DNA of 64,000 bases from Chryseobacterium sp. JUb7 (GCF_024806495.1 NZ_JANUFF010000002.1:558001-622000); one strand, 5' to 3'; numbered from the stretch's first letter, positions 9,456 to 17,790 are shown. Notes: generated by a model not told the origin, from the letters alone. Made by a program: numbers and translations.

Positions 9456-9485
9456 TTGCTAATTCAATAAATTACCTTATTTTTG
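9456..9485 (+). promoter_or_regulatory. Promoter of tRNA-Ser (TTG - 19 bp - TATTTTTG)
   Basis: TTG at 9456-9458 is separated by 19 bp from TATTTTTG at 9478-9485, which fits the Bacteroidota -33/-7 promoter well. Transcription would start about 5 nt before the mature tRNA. Confidence 0.75.
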
Positions 9486-9496
9486 CAATCTCAATT

Positions 9497-9583
9497 AGAG
9501 AGGTGTCCGAGTGGTTGAAGGAGCTACCCTGGAAAGGTAGTATGCGGGTAACTGTATCGAGGGTTCGAATCCCTTCCTCTCTG
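9497..9583 (+). tRNA. tRNA-Ser (anticodon GGA)
   Basis: 87 nt including the discriminator base; the CCA end is not encoded. The acceptor AGAGAGG (9497-9503) pairs with CCTCTCT (9576-9582), discriminator G. The anticodon stem CTACC/GGTAG encloses loop CTGGAAA, so the anticodon is GGA (9531-9533), which reads UCC/UCU. A long class II variable arm and GGTTCGAAT in the T-loop confirm Ser. Confidence 0.97.
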
Positions 9584-9593
9584 CTGAAAATCA

Positions 9594-9628
9594 AAGTCTT
9601 AAGTTATAAAACTTAAGACTTTTTTTAT
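9594..9628 (+). terminator. Intrinsic terminator after tRNA-Ser
   Basis: AAGTCTTAAGTT (9594-9605) pairs perfectly with AACTTAAGACTT (9610-9621) around loop ATAA, followed by a T-run. Confidence 0.9.
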
Positions 9629-9781
9629 TTAAAAAAAACTGTGTGAATTCCCGATATTCTGTCCGGGAGTTTTTTGTTCCTAAAATATTCCTAAATCCAG
9701 GGTTTACTTTGTCTTGATTTTAAACAGTATTAAAAACATTTCAGTAAACGATCAATTGACAACCCTATTAAATTTGTTCCA

Positions 9782-10573
9782 ATGAAGAAAGTCTTATGCC
9801 TCTTATTACCATTCCTGTTTTTCGGCAGTTTTTTACAAGCACAGATAAGCCCACCGGGTTTGGGAGACGCAAACACCGCTTTTTGGTCAGCGTTTGGAGT
9901 AAAACATAAGCTGGATTCCCTAGGCACGAAAGAATCTTTAAGCTATGTAGCGATAGGAAGAAAAAGCAGTCCTGATCAAGATAACTTATTTTCGAAACAG
10001 GCCATTTTTGTATTAAATCATGAGGTCTATAACTCTTTTGCTCCTCACCAGCAGTACAGCTATGCCGTGAGCTACCGTCGACAGCCTGAGTATGAAAGCC
10101 GGGAACCTTACGAAAAAGAAGGGATGGAACAGGAATTCAGACTGTATGGAAGATATGCATATACTTTTAATCTTGGTGAAAAATGGAAGCTTAAAAATAC
10201 CATCCGTCAGGAATTCAGAAAGTTTTTTGATGCTGACTTTCATGAAACCGATGAAAATTTTCAATTAAGAACCCGCATTAAAAGTCAGGTAACCTATAGT
10301 TTATCCAAGAAAAATAATCAGAAGCTGGCTTTGAGCGTCGAAGAATTGTTTTCGGTAAGTTATCTGAATACCCCCAACACACAATGGACCTCTTTCGGAT
10401 ATCGGGAAATGCGTATTGCAGCTTACTATATGTTTGCTATTCCGAAATCCCCTTTCACCGTTGATATCGGCTATATGGATGATCTGATCAGAGGAAGCAG
10501 AAGCATCCATAACGGAGGTGTACATTATCTGGCTGCTGATCTTATCTGGAATTTACCTTACAGAAATCATTAA
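9782..10573 (+). CDS. DUF2490-type outer-membrane beta-barrel protein
   Basis: 263 residues with a signal peptide (MKKVLCLLLPFLFFGSFLQAQ). The mature protein has alternating aromatic/charged strands (FRLYGRYAYTFNLGEKWKL, TRIKSQVTYSLSKK, YREMRIAAYYMF) and a final strand AADLIWNLPYRNH, consistent with the small beta-barrels annotated as DUF2490. Trp/Tyr pairs such as FWSAFGVKH near the N-terminus also fit. Function unknown; the location is inferred to be the outer membrane. A TAAATTTG at 9769-9776 lies so close to the ATG that, if it is the promoter, the mRNA would be nearly leaderless. A strong terminator follows. Confidence 0.75.
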   Translation: MKKVLCLLLPFLFFGSFLQAQISPPGLGDANTAFWSAFGVKHKLDSLGTKESLSYVAIGRKSSPDQDNLFSKQAIFVLNHEVYNSFAPHQQYSYAVSYRRQPEYESREPYEKEGMEQEFRLYGRYAYTFNLGEKWKLKNTIRQEFRKFFDADFHETDENFQLRTRIKSQVTYSLSKKNNQKLALSVEELFSVSYLNTPNTQWTSFGYREMRIAAYYMFAIPKSPFTVDIGYMDDLIRGSRSIHNGGVHYLAADLIWNLPYRNH

Positions 10574-10595
10574 TTCCTTGTCATCTTGTTAATAG

Positions 10596-10630
10596 AAACC
10601 ACCTGATCAAAAATTGTTCAGGTGGTTTTG
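10596..10630. terminator. Intrinsic terminator (bidirectional)
   Basis: AAACCACCTGA (10596-10606) pairs with TCAGGTGGTTT (10618-10628) around an AT-rich loop. It lies between the convergent DUF2490 gene and the minus-strand hypothetical gene. Confidence 0.85.
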
Positions 10631-10691
10631 TTTGAAAATACTAACTAACAATTTTCAAACTATAATTTAGTAATGAATGGTGGTGTATTAT

Positions 10692-11393
10692 TTAGTTACA
10701 GATCGTCAGAAACTGATGGCTCATCTGGACTTTAAATCTGGCATCGGACTTCAGTTTTGAATAAATACTGTATTCGGAAGCGTTTATTTCTTTTAATTTG
10801 TGATCGATATATTCTGCAATCTGCACAATTGAGAAGATAAAATCTCTGTACGCTGCCATATCAACAGTTTGCCCATAGACAGGAAGGTAAGCCTTCAAAA
10901 AAGGAATCGTTGACTGATGCTGATTATAATTAACACAGTATCCGGCACCTTCTCTGGGTAGAATAATCTGATAATCATTGATGGAATCTAAGATACTTTT
11001 GTTTTCGTCAATTCTGTTCTTCGAATGATGTTTGTTGATTTTATCTAAAATATGCTGTGCATATTCCATCATGGTAATGTTTTTCCATTCGAAGATATGG
11101 TTCATGCTTTTTGTATTTTTGAAACGTTTCCCGCCTTCATCTTCACAAGACGTGCAGAAAGCGATCCCTATTTTGTCGTAATATGGAAAAAAGCAGTCTT
11201 TAATCTGGAGGGTGGCATCTGCCATAAGCCTGTCATTCGCAAAATTATAATACAGATAAGGGCTGTATAAATCTGTAAGAGCTTTCAGATAATCAATCTC
11301 GCTTGTATTATAATATTCTTCGAACCATTTTTCAAGATTGTTGTAATATGCACTCTCGAATTCTGTAAAACTTAAATAAAATGGCAGTTCCAT
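10692..11393 (-). CDS. Hypothetical protein (233 aa)
   Basis: I set the start at the ATG for MELPFYLSF (11393). The longer frame would begin with a TTG at 11417 that sits inside a probable -7 element. The protein is soluble, aromatic- and Glu/Lys-rich and has no signal peptide. It includes a Cys pair (IAFCTSCEDEGG, near residue 88) and a late GYCVNYNQHQS. I recognise no family. The gene is monocistronic, with a palindrome over its promoter suggesting repression. Confidence 0.7.
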   Translation of the reverse strand: MELPFYLSFTEFESAYYNNLEKWFEEYYNTSEIDYLKALTDLYSPYLYYNFANDRLMADATLQIKDCFFPYYDKIGIAFCTSCEDEGGKRFKNTKSMNHIFEWKNITMMEYAQHILDKINKHHSKNRIDENKSILDSINDYQIILPREGAGYCVNYNQHQSTIPFLKAYLPVYGQTVDMAAYRDFIFSIVQIAEYIDHKLKEINASEYSIYSKLKSDARFKVQMSHQFLTICN

Positions 11394-11414
11394 AGCTTTG
11401 TAATTTTGATAATA

Positions 11415-11449
11415 CAAATCTAGGAGCGTAATGCGTCAAAACTTGACGC
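11415..11449 (-). promoter_or_regulatory. Promoter with overlapping palindromic operator
   Basis: On the minus strand TAGATTTG (11422-11415) fits TAnnTTTG. Just upstream is a perfect 7+3+7 inverted repeat, GCGTCAAAACTTGACGC (11433-11449), covering the region where the -33 element should be. This looks like a repressor or activator site for the hypothetical gene at 10.7 kb. Confidence 0.5.
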
Positions 11450-11535
11450 TTAAAAAATTATTTCAAATATTTTTTACGATAAAAAACTGAAGTCCTTTCC
11501 GACAAAGTAATCAAAACAGAACCTTAAATCAACTT

Positions 11536-11570
11536 ACTTTTTACTTTTTACTTTTTACTTTTTACTTTTT
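11536..11570. repeat. Five tandem copies of ACTTTTT
   Basis: Five exact 7-bp units (11536-11570) are followed by the degenerate unit ATTTATC. The stop codon of the M20 peptidase (11571-11569 on the minus strand) lies at the right end of the array. On the minus strand the array reads (AAAAAGT)5. Copy number may vary between strains because slippage would not change the protein. Confidence 0.85.
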
Positions 11571-13101
11571 ATTTATCATAATTCATCATAATATATTCGA
11601 AATAATGAATCATCTTCATATAGTTTTCGATGCTGATATATTCGTTGGTGCTATGGATAGACTGCTGCTCAGTGTTATTGATTTTAACAGGCATAAATCT
11701 ATAGATATTTTTACTTACAATCTGATATTTATAGGCATCTGTACCTCCAACCGTGAGATAAGGCGTGGCAATTGCCGTAGGGTAAATTTCTTTAATTCCG
11801 GCTTCTATTAATCTGAAAGCTTTTGTATTGGTAGGGGAAACTGCAGATGCTTCTCTCGTATTGTCAATTTCCTCAACTTCAACATCGAATCCTTCCGTTG
11901 CTTTTGCAATATGATCTTTCACTTCTTTCACCGTATTGCCCGGAAGCAATCTGAAATTAACCACAAACTCAACTTCCGGAGAAAGTACATTCGTCCCGTC
12001 GCTTCCCTTCATCATGGTAAGTGCTGTTGTGGTACGGACTAATGCATTGGTAGAATTATTTTTAGTCAGCTGTGACAAAAGTAAAGGTTTCAGCAGCCAC
12101 TGATTGGAAATAGCGAGTCTGTTGGCAAATGGCATAGAGCCACCAATATTATCAAAGAAATTTTTAATCAATGGAGTAATCACCGGTTTCATCTGATGAT
12201 CTTCCAGTCGCTGCATAATCACTGCCGCTTTTCCGATCGCACTTTCTGTAGGAGGCATAGATGAATGTCCGCCCAAGCCTTTTACTTTGATTTTTGCGGA
12301 AAGAAAACCTTTTTCAGCACAGCCAATGACCGCTACATCAGAATCTATTCCTGCTACACTCCCCTTTCTTAAAATTAATCCGCCTTCATCATAAACTGCA
12401 TCAAACTTTAATCCTTTTTTTCTGAAATCAGCAGCAATCTGAGCCGCTCCTTTCTGTCCGCCTACCTCTTCATCAAAACCAAAAGCCAGATAAATATCAC
12501 GTTGCGGAACATGACCGCTTTTCATGATATTCGACATTGATTCCATTAATGAAAAAAGCATTCCCTTCATATCAATCGTACCTCTTCCATAGATCCTGCC
12601 ATTCGCTACCGCCCCTGAAAAAGGAGCATATTCCCAATCTTCAGCAATTTTGGAAACGGGAGGTAAAGCTTTCTCATCGGGTCTGAAAATATTTTCATCT
12701 TTTGATATAATATCCGCCTCCCCAGGAGGAACGACATCAATATGGGAAAGAAATAAAATAGGATCAAGATTGGAATTACTCCCTTTTAGTTTAAAAACCA
12801 ATCCATACGTATTAACTTCATAATGCTCGGTATTCTGATATACCAGAGGATACGATTTTATAAGATATTCTTTAAAAGTCTCAAACGTTGAATAATCAAA
12901 ATCGCCCAACTCTCCTGTAGAAACCGTTGGTATTTTTATGCCCCCAGAAAGCCGCTGCAGCGCGGAGTCATTTTTCACAAATTTCCAGCCTTCAATATCT
13001 CCCGAAGCAATTTTCTTAAAGGGATAGGTAAAGTTTTTGATTAAAACTACTGCAATGAGGATGATAAGAATACCTAGCAGGAGAAAGAGGATTTTTTTCA
13101 T
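11569..13101 (-). CDS. M20-family metallopeptidase, membrane-anchored (PM20D1/carboxypeptidase S type)
   Basis: 510 residues. An N-terminal hydrophobic helix (ILFLLLGILIILIAVVLI) acts as signal anchor or uncleaved signal. Dinuclear zinc-site motifs of the M20 fold are LFLSHIDVVP (His-x-Asp, about residue 120), GRGTIDMKG (bridging Asp), FGFDEEVGGQKGA (catalytic Glu-Glu) and the late GGTDAYKY. A lid/dimerisation domain begins near GLGGHSSMPP. Length and order fit the carboxypeptidase S/PM20D1 branch, which hydrolyses peptide or N-acyl amide bonds. Substrate unknown. It probably acts on the periplasmic side. Confidence 0.88.
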   Translation of the reverse strand: MKKILFLLLGILIILIAVVLIKNFTYPFKKIASGDIEGWKFVKNDSALQRLSGGIKIPTVSTGELGDFDYSTFETFKEYLIKSYPLVYQNTEHYEVNTYGLVFKLKGSNSNLDPILFLSHIDVVPPGEADIISKDENIFRPDEKALPPVSKIAEDWEYAPFSGAVANGRIYGRGTIDMKGMLFSLMESMSNIMKSGHVPQRDIYLAFGFDEEVGGQKGAAQIAADFRKKGLKFDAVYDEGGLILRKGSVAGIDSDVAVIGCAEKGFLSAKIKVKGLGGHSSMPPTESAIGKAAVIMQRLEDHQMKPVITPLIKNFFDNIGGSMPFANRLAISNQWLLKPLLLSQLTKNNSTNALVRTTTALTMMKGSDGTNVLSPEVEFVVNFRLLPGNTVKEVKDHIAKATEGFDVEVEEIDNTREASAVSPTNTKAFRLIEAGIKEIYPTAIATPYLTVGGTDAYKYQIVSKNIYRFMPVKINNTEQQSIHSTNEYISIENYMKMIHYFEYIMMNYDK

Positions 13102-13173
13102 GGTGATTGGGTTTGTTATACAAATATAAAAATAAAGAGACTACTTTTTCAAGCAGTCCCTTCTATATAATCT

Positions 13174-13698
13174 CTATTTTTTTTTTAAAGTATCTTTTTT
13201 TTCAAAATTGTTATAATACCAAAGTTTTATTTTTCCTTCTAAGGATTTTGGTTTTTTATTTGGATTAAAAGCTTCTACACCATTATTTTCTATCAATTCT
13301 TTACTAAAACCCTTCTCAGTAAAAAATCGTTTCCTATTTATATTAGCAATTGTTACATAGAAAACGGCAGTTAGTATAATTATCAGAAAAAAAAACATAA
13401 AATATTTTTTGTTATAATTACTATTTCTATTGAAATCACTAAATTTTTCACTATACAAATAATAGCCTAGAAAAATACTTACAATAATGGCTAAGCTAAC
13501 GTATACTATAGGCCCCTCATGAAATGCTTTTTTACTTATTAGCAAATGTAATAAAGCATAAAATGTATATACATTAATAAGGAGAATAATCCCAAAAATA
13601 ATGAAAATAGTAAATTTTGCCAATTTAATATTTCCATTATCTTGCTTAATATAATGCAAATAGATATTGTAAATTATTAACCTAAAAAATTTAATCAT
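13174..13698 (-). CDS. Three-helix membrane protein in decayed accessory locus
   Basis: I choose the ATG at 13698 (MIKFFRLIIYN), which begins 1 bp after the preceding stop. An upstream in-frame start at 13815 would overlap that gene by over 100 bp. The product is 174 residues with hydrophobic helices around 26-50 (FTIFIIFGIILLINVYTFYA), 63-82 (IVYVSLAIIVSIFLGYYLY) and 98-117 (YFMFFFLIIILTAVFYVTIA), and a Lys-rich C-terminal tail. No family recognised. Tight coupling to the glycine-rich gene upstream is the arrangement expected of an immunity partner, but that is inference. AT content is visibly higher than in the flanking housekeeping genes. Confidence 0.65.
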   Translation of the reverse strand: MIKFFRLIIYNIYLHYIKQDNGNIKLAKFTIFIIFGIILLINVYTFYALLHLLISKKAFHEGPIVYVSLAIIVSIFLGYYLYSEKFSDFNRNSNYNKKYFMFFFLIIILTAVFYVTIANINRKRFFTEKGFSKELIENNGVEAFNPNKKPKSLEGKIKLWYYNNFEKKDTLKKK

Positions 13699-13699
13699 A

Positions 13700-14278
13700 T
13701 TATTGTTTATTTGGTTTATCAAAAAGAGTATCTCCTGAATAGTATTCATACAAAGCTTTTCCTCCAAAATATGTAAGCGATGCAGCCGCTCCCCAAGGTC
13801 CCAAAAAGCCAACAACCCCCATTACTGTATCTACAGTAAATTCAGTTCCAGATATACTATCTTGTCCTAAATATTGATATGTAGTAATTCCAAGCCCAAC
13901 TCCTCCGGCTATTCTTCCTAACCATTTTAATCCAGTTGCTCCTTTGCTTAATGCACTAGCAGAAAAAATACTACCCGTAGAAGCTTTTCCTGCAAGCATT
14001 GTAGCTTTCGTCATTAGTGGAGCTTCCCAACCAGAATTCCATTTTGCTAATCCTTTTCCGATTAGAAAACTACTTGTTTCTATTACCCCAGTCGACTTTA
14101 CAAGATCATTTGAATGGCTTGTAGCAAAATCACCATACTCACTTAATTCTTTTAAAAGTTTCCCAAGCCAATCAGTCTTTTTAGCTGTAAGAAAAATTTC
14201 TGGTACTTCAACATCTATGGTCTCACCAATATTAAGACCTGTGCCTACATCATTACTTTTTGCTTTTAAAGCTTTCAT
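13700..14278 (-). CDS. Glycine/alanine-rich protein, possible C-terminal fragment of a larger polymorphic toxin
   Basis: 192 residues from the first ATG (MKALKAKSNDVGTG). Plausible coding sense continues upstream in the same frame (CIPFGDTQAYSSL) until a TGA about 16 codons before the ATG, so the 5' end looks lost. Residues ~110-185 are small-residue hydrophobic (GLKWLGRIAGGVGLGITTY; FTVDTVMGVVGFLGPWGAAASL), resembling the pre-toxin helical regions of Rhs or other secreted toxins. I see no catalytic motif. It is followed after 1 bp by the three-helix membrane gene. Treat as a possibly truncated toxin-like protein of unknown function. Confidence 0.55.
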   Translation of the reverse strand: MKALKAKSNDVGTGLNIGETIDVEVPEIFLTAKKTDWLGKLLKELSEYGDFATSHSNDLVKSTGVIETSSFLIGKGLAKWNSGWEAPLMTKATMLAGKASTGSIFSASALSKGATGLKWLGRIAGGVGLGITTYQYLGQDSISGTEFTVDTVMGVVGFLGPWGAAASLTYFGGKALYEYYSGDTLFDKPNKQ

Positions 14279-14572
14279 TAACGAACTATAAGCCTGTGTA
14301 TCCCCAAATGGTATACACCCTATTCAAACTGATTATCAGTTAGTTACATCTAATAATTATGTATATCTTGCTCTTGCACTTATTCCTGTCGTTGCTCTTC
14401 ATGAAATATCAATATTCCCTGTTTCATCTACCCTTCTTCCATCTACGATAATTACTATCTTCAAATTGAATAACTCCGAATTTTGGTATAAGCTACAAGA
14501 TCAGATTCTTTATCCTATAAAATTCAACTGCCGGGATTATCTAATCACGGATTTTAAATATTAAGTCTAATA
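14279..14572 (-). pseudogene. Non-functional coding remnant
   Basis: No intact ORF. On the minus strand, from about 14514, the translation reads DKESDLVAYTKIRSYSI and then hits several stops. The nucleotides GATAAAGAATCTG (14502-14514) recur in the next remnant at 15230-15242, again shortly after the end of one of the paired small genes, so these look like tandem copies of one degenerated module. Confidence 0.45.
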
Positions 14573-14926
14573 TTAAGGAAATTTTCTGAAAGTATACTTT
14601 AAAATAGCTCCATTTTTTTTCTTTAATAGTAAGGTATCTCCATATGGCTTTTTAATTATACTATCACCTTTTTCTGCGGTAGAAAGGAAAATACTATTAT
14701 TATTTAAATCACTGGTTATCGGATAAAAAACATATTGTTTATCAGAGAATATTATCTTGATTCCTTTTGCATAATAATCAACATCTTTAACTTCTTCATG
14801 TAAATTACTTTCATTAAATTCTAAAAAATTTTCATTAGCCGTTTTCTGTAAATTATCTCCAGTTGAAAAATAATATACGATAATTATAACTAAAAAAATA
14901 ATAATTGGTATATATTTTTTTATCAT
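14573..14926 (-). CDS. Small membrane-anchored protein, intact paralogue of the gene at 15262
   Basis: 117 residues. The N-terminus is one hydrophobic helix (YIPIIIFLVIIIVYYF), followed by a short soluble domain ending FLSTAEKGDSIIKK..GDTLLLKKKNGAILKYTFRKFP. The last ~60 residues are clearly homologous to the ORF at 15262-15540 (FLYTVEKGESIIKK..DTLILKKKNGNIFKYTFLKFP). No family recognised. Duplication of small genes next to decayed fragments is typical of immunity genes in polymorphic-toxin arrays, which is an inference here. Confidence 0.65.
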   Translation of the reverse strand: MIKKYIPIIIFLVIIIVYYFSTGDNLQKTANENFLEFNESNLHEEVKDVDYYAKGIKIIFSDKQYVFYPITSDLNNNSIFLSTAEKGDSIIKKPYGDTLLLKKKNGAILKYTFRKFP

Positions 14927-14929
14927 TTG

Positions 14930-15243
14930 CTATCTTGTTCTTAAATCTTTAATCATATATGTATTCGAAAAACCAGCAGCAGCATTTACAGGAACAGGTC
15001 CTGCTGGAGCACCCACACCAATATTTATTCGTCCTCTTATTAGTTAATTTCCAGAAGAAGTAATATCTCCTGTTACACCAAGCTCTCCATCTGCTGGACG
15101 TGAGGATGACCCCAGATAGTAAGGAAATCAGTGCTTTTAAGCTAATAGAAACAGTTATTATAATAGCTAGTGACTTGCTTGAAGACCATGCAACACCCAA
15201 CTATAACCTGCTCCAAGACCTGAAATTCCAGATTCTTTATCAT
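14930..15243 (-). pseudogene. Decayed toxin-like gene fragment
   Basis: Reading the minus strand from 15242 gives DKESGISGLGAGYSWVLHGLQASH and then stops. A second frame gives YYLGSSSRPADGELGVTGD, an in-frame TAA, then LIRGRINIGVGAPAGPVPVN and a TAG at 14932-14930, immediately before the paralogue at 14926. Coding-like sense spread over two frames with internal stops indicates frameshift and nonsense decay. An apparent 83-codon ORF at 14949-15200 is the wrong-frame shadow. Parent family not identifiable from the fragments. Confidence 0.5.
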
Positions 15244-15261
15244 TAAATATCAAATTTTATC

Positions 15262-15611
15262 TTATGGAAATTTTAAAAAAGTATATTTAAAAATATTACC
15301 ATTTTTTTTCTTTAGTATTAAGGTATCTTGAATTGTTTTTTTTATAATACTTTCACCTTTTTCTACTGTGTAAAGAAAAATATTATTATTATTTAATTTA
15401 CTAGTTCTAGGGTAAAAAATAACAGTATCCTTTTCCAGTTGTAACATAGTACCTCTAGCATATTCCTTTACTCCAATTAACGGTCCTTTCAAATTACTTT
15501 TAGCAAAATTAATATAATTAATTTCATTTCTTTTATCCATGTAATTACCCCATTAATAAAAATTAATTACAGCTAATAATATTATTAATATCAAAAAAAA
15601 TATTTTATCAT
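15262..15611 (-). pseudogene. Paralogue of the 14573 gene with destroyed membrane leader
   Basis: An intact ORF of 92 residues (MDKRNEIN..., 15262-15540) covers only the soluble domain. Upstream, an ATG at 15611 begins MIKYFF and stops after a run of eight T. With one extra T the frame would read FLILIILLAVINFY, aligning with the leader helix of the intact paralogue, and then meet a TAA just before MDKRN. So a homopolymer frameshift plus a nonsense codon have removed the leader. The remaining ORF could still be translated as a cytosolic fragment. Confidence 0.6.
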
Positions 15612-15791
15612 AAATGTGTTTAAAATACCTACAGAAGCTGTAGCTGTTAAAAACTGGCTTAAAGTTAGTAACTCGGTTTAGCTCCTAACTTATTCCAGCA
15701 TCCACTCCAGCAATTCAGGAGAACCTAATGCCTAGGAATCTTTATACCAATCTGATAAATCAATAAATGTACCCATGTAGAGTTTTTTCAT
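15601..15791 (-). pseudogene. First remnant of the decayed cassette array
   Basis: From an ATG at 15791 the minus strand reads MKKLYMGTFIDLSDWYKDS, TAG, ALGSPELLEWMLE, TAA, VRS, TAA, then TELLTLSQFLTATASVGIL and on into the ATG of the next remnant, all in one frame. Three or more in-frame stops separate otherwise protein-like segments. A candidate promoter lies just upstream (15829-15836). Product unknown. Confidence 0.4.
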
Positions 15792-15828
15792 ATCTAGAGT
15801 TTAAATTATTATTAGTTTAAATTCGCTG

Positions 15829-15836
15829 CAAAAATA
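15829..15836 (-). promoter_or_regulatory. Candidate -7 element for the decayed array (TATTTTTG)
   Basis: On the minus strand TATTTTTGC fits TAnnTTTG and points into the remnants ending near 13.17 kb. No clear -33 TTG is visible. The rest of 15.84-16.0 kb is AT-rich and featureless. Confidence 0.35.
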
Positions 15837-15983
15837 ATCATTTTACATCACTGTATTAAGACTTATTAAAAAGATTTAATGTGAATATGAACATTATTTC
15901 ATATCATCTATGCAAAGCTAATAACACACTGCGACAAAACCTGTCGTAATATATCTGATGCAAAAATTTATCTAATGGTTGGA

Positions 15984-16018
15984 AATTAAAAAGCTTAATC
16001 CCTCTCAGAATTAAGCTT
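15984..16018 (-). terminator. Terminator of the TPR/AraC regulator gene
   Basis: AAGCTTAAT (15991-15999) pairs with ATTAAGCTT (16010-16018). On the minus strand the stem is followed by a short T-rich run. Confidence 0.65.
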
Positions 16019-16049
16019 AAAAATATCCGTTTTTACTTCAATATTATTT

Positions 16050-17774
16050 TTAAACAGGATTCAATCCCGAAAAATTATTCTTATTATCCAATTCCTGTTT
16101 TCTTTTTCTGATAAAATCTGTCGGACGGATTCCGTTGAGCTCATAGAAAAGATCAGAAAAATTTTGTCTGGATGCAATTCCGCATTCTTTGGCTAAGGTT
16201 TCTATTCCATATTTAAGGTATTCTTTGTTTTCGAATAAAAGAGTGGTGATGTAATTTATTCTTAGCTCACTTAAGTATTTATTGAAATTCATTCCTTTAT
16301 ATTCGTTGATAACCTGAGACAGATAATTTGTATTGGTTCCCAGCTGGGTTGATAATTTATTAATTGTCAGTCCTTTTTGTGTAAATTCTTTTTTATCTTC
16401 AAATATTTTCAGTTTTCTTAGCAGCTCCTCTACGATATTTTCATCAAGATTGGTTTTCTTCTCCTCAGAAACAGGATAAGATTTTTCATCTAACTGATCT
16501 TGTTGCTGTGAAAACTTTTCTTCCAGTAGAACATATTTTTGTTGAATATCTTTCTCTCTTTTATATCTTATAATCAATAAAACGATTAAAGCTATTGCAA
16601 AGACAATCAATCCAATAATGATAACACTTCCCCATGAGTTGGCTCTTTCAAGTTGTTTTTTTTCGTCAATTAATGTTTTTGTATCATATTCTTTATGAAT
16701 TTTAGGCGCTAAATAAATAAAATCCTTTGAAATAATACTATCAGCCTTTAAAAGCTGGCTCGTATAATATAATTGTAACTCCTGATCTCTTTCTTTTTTA
16801 TAATGATTGATCAGGATTTCATAATTTTCTCTCAATTCAGGAAGAATAAACTGATGCTTCTGAAAAATAGAATCTACTTTTTTGAAATAGACGATAGATT
16901 CTGTCTGATTTCTTAGGCTCTGAAAGCTTTTTCCTATATAAAAATAATCCACCGAAAGCCATGCAAAATCATTAGTATTTTTGATAAAATGCATAGACAG
17001 GTTTAAATTTTCAATTGCCAATGCATATTGATTCCTTGTATAATCTGAAATTCCTTTACTTAATAAAAAATATCCTTTTTCCTGAGCATAATCTGTATTG
17101 TTTTCCGTTTCACTTAATCCTTTTCGGATAGCAGCATCTGCTTCATCATATTTTTCTAAATGCCTATAACAAATAACCAATTGGCGTAAACTGTTCAGAT
17201 AGCCTTTTTTATTATTATAGATTTCGTTGGGATGTAAATTAGATTTTGTTCGAGCACCGTAATATTCAATACATTTTTGAAATAGTTCCGAAGCTTCCTG
17301 ATAATATCCGAGATAACTTTTAACTACCCCTATATGATATAAATTCTGGTATTTTAAAAAATCATTTTTAGTATTTTTAGAATATTCGTAGGCTTTCAGG
17401 TATTCATTGAGTGCCGGCTGGAATTTTTTATAGTGGTAATAATACACAACCCCCTTTTCAATATAAGCAGTACTGATAAGGTCTTTGTCAGCAGACTGTT
17501 TAGCAGCCCAAATCGTACTGTCGGCATAAATCAGTTTCTGTTCCTTTAAAGAAGAATAAAAAACACCGTCTTTATATCCCTGAACGAGTCTTTCAAAGTT
17601 CTTCTCCTTTTTTGCTTTATTAATATAAGCTTGTATATAAGGAAGTGCTTTGGGATTATTTTCTTCAAAATTTTCGTATTTCGTCCTCAGTTTAAAATAG
17701 TCGCTGTAACCTTCCTGAGAAAAGAAAAGTTTAAAAAATATCAAAAATGATATAATAATTAGTTTTTTAATCAC
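16050..17774 (-). CDS. Membrane-anchored TPR sensor with C-terminal AraC-type HTH
   Basis: 574 residues from a GTG start. Order: signal/anchor (KKLIIISFLIFFKLFFSQ), periplasmic TPR-like repeats (about 30-350; for example TAYIEKGVVYYYHYKKFQPALNEYLKAYEYS and YHIGVVKSYLGYYQEASELFQKC), one membrane helix near 385-407 (VIIIGLIVFAIALIVLLII), a short coiled coil, then an AraC/XylS double HTH (about 455-560; LTINKLSTQLGTNTNYLSQVINE and ETLAKECGIASRQNFSDLFYELNGIRPTDF). This is the one-component transmembrane regulator layout common in Flavobacteriia. Target genes are unknown; candidates are its neighbours. A palindrome lies over the likely transcription start. Confidence 0.85.
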   Translation of the reverse strand: MIKKLIIISFLIFFKLFFSQEGYSDYFKLRTKYENFEENNPKALPYIQAYINKAKKEKNFERLVQGYKDGVFYSSLKEQKLIYADSTIWAAKQSADKDLISTAYIEKGVVYYYHYKKFQPALNEYLKAYEYSKNTKNDFLKYQNLYHIGVVKSYLGYYQEASELFQKCIEYYGARTKSNLHPNEIYNNKKGYLNSLRQLVICYRHLEKYDEADAAIRKGLSETENNTDYAQEKGYFLLSKGISDYTRNQYALAIENLNLSMHFIKNTNDFAWLSVDYFYIGKSFQSLRNQTESIVYFKKVDSIFQKHQFILPELRENYEILINHYKKERDQELQLYYTSQLLKADSIISKDFIYLAPKIHKEYDTKTLIDEKKQLERANSWGSVIIIGLIVFAIALIVLLIIRYKREKDIQQKYVLLEEKFSQQQDQLDEKSYPVSEEKKTNLDENIVEELLRKLKIFEDKKEFTQKGLTINKLSTQLGTNTNYLSQVINEYKGMNFNKYLSELRINYITTLLFENKEYLKYGIETLAKECGIASRQNFSDLFYELNGIRPTDFIRKRKQELDNKNNFSGLNPV

Positions 17775-17790
17775 TTTAAAGAGTTAGATA

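Noticed and set aside
11536..11570. Short direct repeats as a CRISPR array
   Set aside because: Seven-base units without spacers; no cas genes in the window and no other spaced repeat arrays.
14949..15200. 83-codon ORF rich in Cys and Trp (minus)
   Set aside because: The adjacent frame gives better protein sense (GSSSRPADGELGVTGD) with stops; this ORF is the wrong frame of a pseudogene.
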